This document shows positions 1-7,366 of a stretch of DNA of 9,784 bases, in pieces. Source of the stretch: CAXGUU01 sp964012875 (GTDB taxonomy: Bacteria; Pseudomonadota; Gammaproteobacteria; Ga0077536); contig CAXGUU010000117.1 in NCBI GenBank assembly GCA_964012875.1, positions 1-9,784 of the forward strand. The letters are read 5' to 3'. The translations under genes and the position numbers were made by a program. The notes under the pieces were generated by a model that saw nothing but the letters and a program-made list of their open reading frames with translations, was not told where the DNA came from and made no database searches. The stretch's first letter is position 1, and every line of letters begins with the position of its first letter.

Positions 1-59
1 CGACTCAAGTGAGCTTTCCTGGAGCTCCTCCGCCACAGATCACTCCCCCCAGTGCCAAA

Positions 60-1019
60 CTATACGCCTCCCCCGGTAATGCTGTCGCCATTCACCTGAC
101 CAACGTGGACATCACGCTCGCACCTCGGCCGACCTTGAAAGCAAGACGGCCGCCGCGCGGCAAGAAGGGTGACGTGCTCCTCGACGAGCTCGCCCACTAC
201 GTTGCATTCCGCGTAGTCGGTCGGTGAGACCACTACCGTCGTACCGGATCGAATGCCGATGGGATCGTATTCGTCGATCCCGGTGCTTGCTCGAGGTTCG
301 GATTCCTTCGCAATCTCGAGCGCGCGCTCGGGGGCCATTTCAATCCGGGTGCCCTGACCGATAGCAGCCAGCCGTTCGAGCCAGGCTTTGATCGTGGGAA
401 AGCGACCGTAAGCACGTTCTGCTTCGTTAGGTGCGAACGCGTACAGAAACCAGGGGTCCCACATGGCATGCATATCGACCAGCCCCGGCTTGTCGCCGGT
501 CAAAAATGGACGCCCGTCGGCGAGCTGTATATTGAGAAAGTCGGTATGTGCGTCGAGCTGCGAGCGGTAGCCCGCCAGGCGCGGACCTAAGGTGTCGGTA
601 TCGAACTGAGTCTTCCACATTTTTTTGCGATCTTCGTGAAAGTGTTCTGGCAGGTCGAGTTCGCCGGCAAACGGATCTTCGGCCCCCATATAAATCGCCA
701 CGGACGTGACGACGTACGGACCATGCGCCCAGCTACCGAGCGCGAGGTCGAGCCCGCGATTACCTGTCGGAAAGATTGATGGTTCGGGAAACTTCGACTC
801 AAGCAGGTCGGCAACAATCTGGGTATCGCAGTAAATGTCGGCCCCGATCTGAAACACTGGCGTACGCCGGTATCCGCCGGTCAGTGGTAGCAGGTTTGGC
901 TTCGGCATGGCCGAAGGCTGAATGACTGATTGCCAGGTGAGGTTTTTGATACCGAGCACCATCCGGATCTTCTCCGCAAATGGCGCTTCGTCGTAGTGGT
1001 GCAGAATCAGCTCATCCAT
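60..1019 (-). CDS. glutathione S-transferase-like protein with C-terminal extension
   Basis: The 319-residue product starts with a thioredoxin-like fold typical of glutathione transferases (about residues 1-80): a beta strand at ELILHHYD, the helix APFAEKIRMVLG, the cis-proline strand RRTPVFQIGAD and the CDT segment that in this fold contacts the glutamyl part of glutathione. An all-helical second domain follows to about residue 235. The last 80 residues are not part of a usual transferase (about 200-230 residues) and have no clear family signature. Close relatives, as I remember them, begin this helix with SPF; here it is APF, so the usual serine that activates the thiol is absent and glutathione chemistry is uncertain. 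The ATG at 1019 is preferred to the GTG at 1022 because GGAGG lies 7 bases from the ATG but only 4 from the GTG. It is the last gene of the run, 65 bases after the acyltransferase fusion. A detoxification or binding role is plausible; the substrate is unknown. Confidence 0.85.
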   Translation of the reverse strand: MDELILHHYDEAPFAEKIRMVLGIKNLTWQSVIQPSAMPKPNLLPLTGGYRRTPVFQIGADIYCDTQIVADLLESKFPEPSIFPTGNRGLDLALGSWAHGPYVVTSVAIYMGAEDPFAGELDLPEHFHEDRKKMWKTQFDTDTLGPRLAGYRSQLDAHTDFLNIQLADGRPFLTGDKPGLVDMHAMWDPWFLYAFAPNEAERAYGRFPTIKAWLERLAAIGQGTRIEMAPERALEIAKESEPRASTGIDEYDPIGIRSGTTVVVSPTDYAECNVVGELVEEHVTLLAARRPSCFQGRPRCERDVHVGQVNGDSITGGGV

Positions 1020-1026
1020 CACGGTA

Positions 1027-1032
1027 CCTCCC
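1027..1032 (-). promoter_or_regulatory. Shine-Dalgarno site of the glutathione S-transferase-like gene
   Basis: The minus strand reads GGGAGG here, the strongest ribosome binding site in the window. It decides the start: the spacing is 7 bases to ATG at 1019 and 4 bases to the overlapping GTG at 1022. The complementary CCTCCTGA lies 5' of it in the transcript (1071-1078) and could pair with this site. Confidence 0.7.
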
Positions 1033-1084
1033 TGATACCGGTTTGGAATTAAGTCTAATCCGCACGCACATCAGGAGGGAAGCT

Positions 1085-3967
1085 TCACGCGATCCTTCGT
1101 TCAACCTTGTTGGATTCGTGACTCAGATCGGGCTCACCATTGTGTTCGAGAATGAAGCCGCGGCTGGCGTCACGCAGAGCTAGGGCGACGGACCAGGCTT
1201 CCCCGGATTCCGGTTCGACGGGTGTGTCAACATGGATTTCGATATGTCCGCGCCGCGGGAACCACGAGTCGGCGCGCAATATTTGTCGGGTACCGCGGAT
1301 GGCGATCGGAATGACGGGCGTGTTGCAGCTGACGGCGACGGAAAACGCACCCATGTGAAAGGGCAGTAGCCCCGGCATGCGTTTGAATGTCCCTTCGGGA
1401 AATACCATGATGGCCTCGCCCTGCTTGAGCGCTGATTCGGCGGCCGCGATCGATTCGATACCGGCGCGCGCGTCAAATCTTTCAACGAACAGAGCCCCGA
1501 TGCGAGACAGTGGCGTGGCCAGCAGCCGGGACTGCTTCAGCTCACCCTTGACCAGGAAGCGTACCGGACACGCCAATGTCGCCAACATGACGATGCCATC
1601 GAGGTAGCTTTGATGATTTGCCACCAGAACTGCAGTCTGCCCGGCAGTGGGCAGCCGGTCGGCGTCGCGAACGCGAATTGAAATACCCGCCGCCGCGGCT
1701 GCCGTTCGCGCCAGCAGCCGTGCGCTGCGCCATAGCGCTCGACGCGGCAGCGGCAGCCAGGCAAGGAGCCAGATGACAATGGCGAGCGCCGCGAAACTGA
1801 GCCACGTCCATACCGCGTAAGCCCGTGTTGCCAAGCTTCTGGTGAGCCGCCGACATTGCGGACCGAAGCCGGCGATGAGCAGTCGGGTGATTTGCAGCCA
1901 GACCTTTTTTTCTGCTTTACCGATCCGACCTTGCTCAAACAGCGCCTTGCATGCGCTACGCCGGATTTTTCCACTCGAAGTGCGCAGTACTGTATTTGGC
2001 GGTGCGAAGACGATCTCGTCAGCCGGCGCGGTGACCAAGGCTGTGGCGATCTCGTTGATGGATTGGGAAAGTGCCTCGCGAGTGTCCTCAGCACGCTTGC
2101 GTGTTTCGGCGAGCACGACCAGCCGTTCGGTGCCATGTTCGTGGTCCGCAGTGCCGAAGACCGCCACGTGTCCTTTGCGAATTCCATCCAGATCGCCAAT
2201 CTCATCTTCCAGTTCGGCGGGATAAATATTGCGACCGGCCCGGATAATCATGTCCTTGCTACGTCCGGTAATGTAGACATCGCCGCCGGCGATGTAACCG
2301 CGGTCGCCGGTTTCGAGCCAGCCGTTGCGGATAAGCGCGGCGGTGGCTTCAGGTCTGTTGTAGTAGCCCTGCGTCGCCGATGGTCCGCGAAACTGGAGGC
2401 TGCCTTCGTGGCGTTCCGGTACTTCGCGATTGTTTTCGTCGACAACACGAATTTCATGGCCCGGCAGCGGGCGCCCGCAGGCCACCAGTTCAAGCGTCGA
2501 CACGTCCGCGGCAGGTACGTCAACGGGGACGGCGCGCCCGTGCTCGGTGAGCTGCCTGCGGTCAATGCGGTCGATCACGGGCTCGCGGTCTAACAATGAA
2601 AACGCCAGCCCTACCGAACACTCTGCAAGTCCGTATACCGGGAACATCGCTTTGCGGGCGAAGCCATAGGGTGCGAATCGCGCGGAGAATAACTCAAGCG
2701 TTCGGGCCCTGATCGCTTCCGCGCCATTGGCGGCGATACGCCAGCGTGACAAGTCGATGCCTTCAATGGCCTCGTCTGAGATGCGCTTGAGACATAGCTC
2801 GTAGGCGAAGTTCGGAGCCGCGCTGACAGTGCCGCCGTAACGATGTATCGCCCACAGCCATCGTTCCGGTCGGGCAAGAAAGGCAAGTGGTGGCATCACG
2901 ACCAGGCGCACCGCGTGGTACATGCTCCCGAACCAGGCGCCGATGAGTCCCATATCGTGGTACAAGGGCAACCAGCTGACGAAGACGTCGTTGCTGTCGA
3001 CACCCAAAGCCTGGCCATCAGCACGTACGTTCGCGAGCAGATTGGCGTGCGTCAGGATTACGCCCTTGGGGTCACCCGTGCTCCCCGAGGTGTACTGCAG
3101 AAAGGCAATATCGTCGGGTGTTCGGCTCGCCGGCTCAAAGGTCCGGTTTAATTCCTCGGACGCTGCGGTGACAAGATCGTTTGAAAGGTCGAATACATGT
3201 CTTAGGCTGTCCAGCGAAACGGTCAGTAGGCGTGCCGCGGCAATGGCTTCGTCATTGGTAATCAGTATGGCCGCTTTGCAGGTGTCTAGGATGCGAGACT
3301 GGCGCTTGAGATGGTCTTCGAGTTGCTGTCTGCGAACCGGTGGATAAATAGGTACCGGAATACCGCCAGCCAGCAGTACCGCGCAGAAGGCGACAAAATA
3401 ATCACGCGAGGTGGGTAACATGAGCGCGACGGTCTCGTCGGGTTCGAGCCCTAGTGACTGCAATACGGCTGCGACCTCAAGCGCGTGCCGATAGAGATCG
3501 CCGTAGGTGATTTCGGCGCCGTCGGAATAGTCGTCATATAGTTGGATATGGGTGCGCTCGGCGTGTTCGGCAGCAAACCACTCGAGCATCTCGATCAGGG
3601 TCGTTGCATGATGCGGCGGGCTGATCGCGTTCTCATCACTATCATCGTGTTGTGCGCTGACCGCGGTCAGACGGAGCGCCTGTCCCGACCCGGCCTTCAG
3701 TAGCAGCCCGAGTAGGTCACGCGGTGTGTCTACGGCGAAGGCGTGGCGCTCATTCAAATCGACGCCAAATTCTTGCTCCAGGCGCGCGATCAGTTCTACC
3801 CTGGCTAGGCTGTCGAATCCCAGATCTCGATCCAGTGCGCTGTCGAGTGTCACCACGGCCCGCGCCGGCCCGCCCCGTAGCTCGTTCGCCACGGCGTTAG
3901 TGGTCAGGATGACTTGTGTTTCTGCACGTTCCAGATCGCTGCGGTCAAGTGGCGTTGAATCGGCCAT
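1085..3967 (-). CDS. acyl carrier protein / fatty acyl-AMP ligase / PlsC acyltransferase fusion
   Basis: This 960-residue protein has three recognisable parts. Residues about 15-95 form an acyl carrier domain with the phosphopantetheine motif GFDSL (Ser53). Residues about 120-690 form an AMP-forming ligase: the nucleotide loop YTSGSTGDPKG (292-302), WLPLYHDMGL (332-341), YGLAEC (445-450), TGDRGY (553-558) and the C-terminal catalytic lysine in SSGKIRRS (Lys667). The sequence is closer to fatty acyl-AMP ligases than to acyl-CoA synthetases. A hydrophobic segment (about 713-740) precedes a PlsC-type acyltransferase with NHQSYLD (His785, Asp790), GALFVERF (824-831) and FPEGT (856-860). All key residues are present. 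The likely role, inferred, is to activate a fatty acid, load it on the carrier serine and acylate a lysolipid at the inner membrane, like E. coli Aas but with the domains reordered and the carrier built in. The start is the ATG 16 bases after the flippase-like gene; an in-frame TGA just upstream leaves no earlier start, and no strong ribosome site is seen, suggesting translational coupling. Confidence 0.93.
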   Translation of the reverse strand: MADSTPLDRSDLERAETQVILTTNAVANELRGGPARAVVTLDSALDRDLGFDSLARVELIARLEQEFGVDLNERHAFAVDTPRDLLGLLLKAGSGQALRLTAVSAQHDDSDENAISPPHHATTLIEMLEWFAAEHAERTHIQLYDDYSDGAEITYGDLYRHALEVAAVLQSLGLEPDETVALMLPTSRDYFVAFCAVLLAGGIPVPIYPPVRRQQLEDHLKRQSRILDTCKAAILITNDEAIAAARLLTVSLDSLRHVFDLSNDLVTAASEELNRTFEPASRTPDDIAFLQYTSGSTGDPKGVILTHANLLANVRADGQALGVDSNDVFVSWLPLYHDMGLIGAWFGSMYHAVRLVVMPPLAFLARPERWLWAIHRYGGTVSAAPNFAYELCLKRISDEAIEGIDLSRWRIAANGAEAIRARTLELFSARFAPYGFARKAMFPVYGLAECSVGLAFSLLDREPVIDRIDRRQLTEHGRAVPVDVPAADVSTLELVACGRPLPGHEIRVVDENNREVPERHEGSLQFRGPSATQGYYNRPEATAALIRNGWLETGDRGYIAGGDVYITGRSKDMIIRAGRNIYPAELEDEIGDLDGIRKGHVAVFGTADHEHGTERLVVLAETRKRAEDTREALSQSINEIATALVTAPADEIVFAPPNTVLRTSSGKIRRSACKALFEQGRIGKAEKKVWLQITRLLIAGFGPQCRRLTRSLATRAYAVWTWLSFAALAIVIWLLAWLPLPRRALWRSARLLARTAAAAAGISIRVRDADRLPTAGQTAVLVANHQSYLDGIVMLATLACPVRFLVKGELKQSRLLATPLSRIGALFVERFDARAGIESIAAAESALKQGEAIMVFPEGTFKRMPGLLPFHMGAFSVAVSCNTPVIPIAIRGTRQILRADSWFPRRGHIEIHVDTPVEPESGEAWSVALALRDASRGFILEHNGEPDLSHESNKVERRIA

Positions 3968-3983
3968 GACGCGCGCGGCTCAG

Positions 3984-4904
3984 TTACCGCTCGACAATAC
4001 GATGGTGCCCGTTGTTGTCGGGCAGCAAGTCCCACACGCCCCCGACGATAGCCATCAGCAAACGGAATCCGTACACCAACGACACGAGCAGCAGTGCGGC
4101 AGGCAAGGGCAAGCCAACGGCAAGGTAGAGTCCGGTACCCGCTGCTTCGGCCACGCCAGCCCCGGCCAGGGTGAAGGGAATGGCCTGAAACATCATCGCG
4201 GTCGCCATCACGAACATCATGTCAGTGAAGGCGATATCGAAACCCCAGTGATGGCTGCCCACAAAAACTGCGAGGATCATGCTCGAGTGCATCGCCAGTG
4301 CCAGGGCGAGAGCGAACAGCACTGTGAAACGGTGGCGCCATATCCCTTTAAGCAGGTTTGATATAGAGGTCGAATCACGGCCGGAATGACTCCTGTGATA
4401 GCGGAGTGCACCCACTGCGACGCCAAGTACGACGACCATAATGAGCGCGCCACCAGCCGCTGTTGGGATATCAATGTCAATGGGGCGGTGCCAGATGAAG
4501 ACGCTTCCTGCCAGGATCATCAGGCTCGACAAGCCGACCATGTGGTCGATCACGATTGCACTCGCGCTATCGAAAGCATTGTGGTTCGCGGCTTTCAGCT
4601 TAACAAACTTGGTGATGTCGCTGCCTACGGACAAAGGTACGAAAAAATAGTAAAACAGCGACAGCGCGGTCATGCGGAGCGCCGTCATAATTGGCAGGTG
4701 TATGCCCACGGTGGTCAAAACGGTGCGAAAGCGAATCGCGTAGAGGACCATCGAGAGTTGGCTTAAAGCGATGCCGCCGAGGAGGCCGACTGAAAAGCCG
4801 GATTCCAGATCCAGAGCCTGTTCCTTTCCCGCCCAATAGACAAGCATCGGCAGGCCCGCCAGGATTGCTGCGAGGCGGAGTGCATTAAGCCACTGGAAGT
4901 GCAT
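3984..4904 (-). CDS. lysylphosphatidylglycerol-synthase TM-domain (flippase-like) membrane protein
   Basis: A 306-residue polytopic inner-membrane protein with roughly seven to eight hydrophobic segments. The pattern fits the transmembrane family of lysylphosphatidylglycerol synthases (the MprF flippase half, also YbhN and AglD; UPF0104). Family landmarks are visible: an arginine pair in YAIRFR near residue 58, FVPLSVGSDITKFVKLK (88-104), the IDHMVGL segment (119-125) standing where relatives have a conserved arginine or aspartate, and the C-terminal AGAGVAEAAG (247-256) followed by two helices. The soluble aminoacyl-transferase domain of MprF is absent, so this is a stand-alone membrane half; such proteins are thought to move or bind lipid-linked substrates, but most are uncharacterised. 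Its start is 17 bases after the flavin reductase gene, and its stop is 16 bases before the carrier/ligase/acyltransferase gene, which suggests a shared lipid task. There is no strong ribosome binding site. Confidence 0.88.
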   Translation of the reverse strand: MHFQWLNALRLAAILAGLPMLVYWAGKEQALDLESGFSVGLLGGIALSQLSMVLYAIRFRTVLTTVGIHLPIMTALRMTALSLFYYFFVPLSVGSDITKFVKLKAANHNAFDSASAIVIDHMVGLSSLMILAGSVFIWHRPIDIDIPTAAGGALIMVVVLGVAVGALRYHRSHSGRDSTSISNLLKGIWRHRFTVLFALALALAMHSSMILAVFVGSHHWGFDIAFTDMMFVMATAMMFQAIPFTLAGAGVAEAAGTGLYLAVGLPLPAALLLVSLVYGFRLLMAIVGGVWDLLPDNNGHHRIVER

Positions 4905-4921
4905 GGAACGCGTACTGGAGC

Positions 4922-5557
4922 CTATGATTTCAGGCGCGCCATCGTTTTTTCAAGATCGGGACGATCAAGGTCGAAGCGGTCGCGGGTGCGTGCATAGGTG
5001 TTGCCACCCATGCGTCCTATGGTATCCAGCTTCTCCGCATCGATGCGAAAGTCATCGATAATTGAGTCATCAACATGAAAGCGCACAACCTCTCCGATAA
5101 CAAACGCGCCCCCGAGAGTTTCCGTGCCAATCTCAACGACCTGGATGAGCTTGCATTCCATGCTGACCTGGGCTTCCGCGACCCGCGGTGCTTTCACAAC
5201 TTCGCACGCCGCCGGCGTCAGGCCGGACAGTTTGAATTCGTCGACCTCGGGTGGTACGTCGACTGCTGTTTCGTTCATTTGCGTCGCAATGTTTTGGGAG
5301 ACGATGTTGACGACAAATTCCCCCGTGGCCTCGGCATTCAGTCGTGAATCCCGTCGACGACCACCGCGCGTTACTACTGGGCTGAAACCAACCGCCGGTG
5401 GGTTGGCGCTCACGCCCGTGAAGAAACTGAAAGGCGCGAGGTTCGCTACGCCATCGGTATCAACTGTCGACACGAACGCAATCGGGCGCGGCGTGATCGA
5501 TCCAATCATGAGTTTGTAAATATTGACCGGTTCGGTCGATTCAGGGTCAATGATCAC
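4922..5557 (-). CDS. flavin reductase-like FMN-binding protein
   Basis: The 211-residue product matches the flavin reductase-like split-barrel family (DIM6/NTAB type, about 200-210 residues). The usual blocks are present: PRPIAFVSTVD (23-33), NLAPFSFFTGVSANPP (39-54), EFVVNIV (80-86) and a C-terminal IGRMGGNTYARTRDRF (180-195). Members bind FMN and often use NAD(P)H to reduce it, sometimes for a partner monooxygenase; none is encoded nearby, so the partner and direction of electron flow are unknown. It lies 37 bases after the acyl-CoA dehydrogenase and may serve the same catabolic route, but that is only context. The start is GTG at 5557, chosen because relatives begin with a similar MIIDP sequence; a weak GGAA lies upstream. 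Confidence 0.9.
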   Translation of the reverse strand: MIIDPESTEPVNIYKLMIGSITPRPIAFVSTVDTDGVANLAPFSFFTGVSANPPAVGFSPVVTRGGRRRDSRLNAEATGEFVVNIVSQNIATQMNETAVDVPPEVDEFKLSGLTPAACEVVKAPRVAEAQVSMECKLIQVVEIGTETLGGAFVIGEVVRFHVDDSIIDDFRIDAEKLDTIGRMGGNTYARTRDRFDLDRPDLEKTMARLKS

Positions 5558-5594
5558 GGCAGGTTCCAGGTTTTGGGCTGAGGAAGGGTGCGGT

Positions 5595-6884
5595 TCAGCC
5601 AGTGACGGACAGGTCGTCTAGCAAATCACCATAGAGGTCGAGCGCACGCTGATGTTCGGCCGGTAAATGATAATCCGGAAACAATTTTTCTGTAGGTTCG
5701 TATTCCTTCAGCACTTCCCGAGCCACGGTTACCTTGTGAACCTCGGTCGGGCCATCGGCCAGCGCGATGTGGTAGGAATTCATGACCCAGTCTGAAAACG
5801 GCATTTCTGTCGACAGCCCCAGAGAGCCATGCACCTGAAGCGCACGTGCCGCGATATCGTGGAGTACACCCGGCATAGCGCTTTTGACCGCGGCAATATG
5901 TTTGCGAATCGATTTGTAGTCGTGACCCTGGTCAATGAGCCACGCCGTTTCCAGGACCAGGAGGCGAAATTGTCTTAGCTGCACCCAGGAGTCGGCGATT
6001 TTCTCCTGCACCATTTGCTTGTTGGCGAGCAATTCACCCTTCGTGGTGCGGGACAGGGCACGCTCGCACATCATCTCCAGCGCCCGGCGCGACTGCGCCA
6101 CCGTGCGCATAGCGTGATGCAGGCGGCCGCCGCCGAGGCGAACCTGGGCTACGACGAAGGCGTCGCCGCGGCCACCGAGCATATTTTCTTTCGGCACGCG
6201 TACATCGTCATAGCGCATGTAGGCATGGGTCGCTTCGGGTTCGCCGTAGAACGTCAGGTTGCGAATAATTTCAATGCCGGGGGTATCACTCGGCACGATG
6301 AACATCGACATGCGCTTGTAGGGGGCTGCATCCGGGTCCGTAACCGCCATGACAATCAGGAACGCGGCATAACGGGCGTTCGAGGAAAACCATTTCTCGC
6401 CGGAAATCACCCATTCATCGCCATCGGCGATCGCGCGGGTCGTGAAGACCAGGGGATCAGCCCCGCCTTGCGGTTCGGTCATCGAAAAGCAGGAGACGAT
6501 TTCGTTGGCAAGCAACGGCGTCAGGAACCGTTCTTTTTGTGCCCCGGTGCCGTAGTGCGCAAGGATTTCCGCGTTACCGGTATCGGGCGCCTGACTGCCG
6601 AATATGATGGGCCCGAATCGCGAGCGGCCGAACAGTTCATTCATGAGCGCAAGTTTGACCTGGCCGTACCCTTTGCCCCCGAGCTCAGGCCCGAGATGGC
6701 AGGCCCACAGGCCGCGTGCCTGAACCTCGGCCTGGAGCGGGCGAGCCAGTTTCTGAAAACGCGGATCATGGATATTCCATTGGCTGCCGAGCAGGAGGTC
6801 CAGAGGTTCGACCTTTTCGCGGACAAAGTCATCGATCCAGTCGAGTTGCGTTTGAAATTCGGGGTCAGTGTCGAAATGCCACAT
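5595..6884 (-). CDS. acyl-CoA dehydrogenase, ACAD10/ACAD11 type
   Basis: A full-length 429-residue acyl-CoA dehydrogenase-fold flavoprotein. Visible blocks are the flavin/substrate signature CFSMTEPQGGAD (132-143), ISGEKWFSSNA (160-170), LGGGRLHHAMR (250-260), QVHGSLGL (350-357) and the C-terminal ADGPTEVHK (376-384). The GRLHHAMR and ADGP..VH forms are characteristic of the ACAD10/ACAD11 branch. At the place where medium-chain dehydrogenase has its catalytic glutamate this branch has aspartate (Asp377 by eye). In that branch the enzyme acts with an APH kinase: the kinase phosphorylates a 4-hydroxyacyl-CoA and the flavoenzyme eliminates phosphate to give an enoyl-CoA. The kinase gene is immediately upstream here, which supports the same job, but the chain length of the substrate cannot be read. 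The ATG is the only start available because an in-frame TAG lies 9 bases before it; the nearest good Shine-Dalgarno (AGGAG, 6900-6904) is 15 bases away, unusually far. Confidence 0.93.
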   Translation of the reverse strand: MWHFDTDPEFQTQLDWIDDFVREKVEPLDLLLGSQWNIHDPRFQKLARPLQAEVQARGLWACHLGPELGGKGYGQVKLALMNELFGRSRFGPIIFGSQAPDTGNAEILAHYGTGAQKERFLTPLLANEIVSCFSMTEPQGGADPLVFTTRAIADGDEWVISGEKWFSSNARYAAFLIVMAVTDPDAAPYKRMSMFIVPSDTPGIEIIRNLTFYGEPEATHAYMRYDDVRVPKENMLGGRGDAFVVAQVRLGGGRLHHAMRTVAQSRRALEMMCERALSRTTKGELLANKQMVQEKIADSWVQLRQFRLLVLETAWLIDQGHDYKSIRKHIAAVKSAMPGVLHDIAARALQVHGSLGLSTEMPFSDWVMNSYHIALADGPTEVHKVTVAREVLKEYEPTEKLFPDYHLPAEHQRALDLYGDLLDDLSVTG

Positions 6885-6890
6885 CGTTCT

Positions 6891-6904
6891 GTACTAGTAC
6901 TCCT
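6891..6904 (-). promoter_or_regulatory. distant Shine-Dalgarno plus 10-bp palindrome before the dehydrogenase
   Basis: The minus strand carries AGGAG (6900-6904) directly next to a perfect palindrome GTACTAGTAC (6891-6900), and the ATG of the acyl-CoA dehydrogenase follows 6 bases after the palindrome. The 15-base spacing is too long for an efficient site unless the spacer is folded or bound. Whether the palindrome is a protein site or chance is unknown. Confidence 0.3.
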
Positions 6905-6994
6905 GATGATCGGGGGACAACCATACACTGATTGAGCCGGGGATAATGACAGAAAAACTCGCCCTTGCGGGGTTGTCTCTGTGTTGGACTGCAG

Positions 6995-7366
6995 CTATTC
7001 GCGTTGGTCTGTCAGCGCTTTGTTCAGGGCCGGATAAGCGGGTTGATCGAGTGAAAGTTGAGCGATGACGGTGTTGCGCAGGTGGGCCGTCAGGCGTTCG
7101 TCATCGAGCGCAAATTTTTCGTCGCGCAAGCCGCGAACGAGGGACCAGCGTAGATCTTCGATCGAACCGGTCGAGCTGAGCAACGCCTCAAGGCGTCCGG
7201 CCTCATGCCGCTTAAGTGCGTCATCGTGATCACGTTCGCGGAGTACGATGTCGAGCGAATTCGAGGCCACGCGGGCGAGAAACTTCAGACGTCCTTCGGT
7301 AGCAGCGTGAACGTCCTCGCGCAGAAAATCACGCACGCTTTCGATCAGTTCGCGCGTGTTGGGCAT
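6995..7366 (-). other. possible internal start giving free DUF6285-like protein (123 aa)
   Basis: Within the kinase fusion an ATG at 7364-7366 stands exactly where separate DUF6285-like proteins begin. A GAGG at 7375-7378 lies 8 bases before it, ideal spacing. A TGA in another frame (7377-7379) overlaps that site, the arrangement expected if the kinase once stopped there and the two genes were translationally coupled. The small protein is mostly helical with many charged residues. It may therefore be made both as a fusion tail and as a free product, or the fusion may come from a single-base change in the linker. Confidence 0.5.

Noticed and set aside
9..227. 72-residue plus-strand open frame at the left edge
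   Set aside because: It overlaps the end of the GST-like gene antisense, has a low-complexity proline/arginine composition and no ribosome site; it is a shadow in GC-rich DNA.
1856..2593. Long plus-strand open frame (245 codons) inside the acyl-AMP ligase gene
   Set aside because: It is fully antisense to the conserved ligase domain and shows no family motif; long antisense frames are common opposite GC-rich genes.
6867..6924. Short upstream frame starting ATGGTTGTCCCC and overlapping the dehydrogenase start
   Set aside because: It has no ribosome site and no leader-peptide features such as codon runs; likely chance.
6015..6935. 306-codon plus-strand frame opposite the acyl-CoA dehydrogenase, and a 311-codon frame opposite the kinase (7205-8140)
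   Set aside because: Both are antisense to genes with clear catalytic motifs, lack recognisable domains and begin inside those genes.
6945..6985. Possible intrinsic terminator (CCCCGCAAGGG followed by TTTTT on the minus strand)
   Set aside because: The stem is only three base pairs and other Ts are few; too weak to call, though partial termination cannot be excluded.
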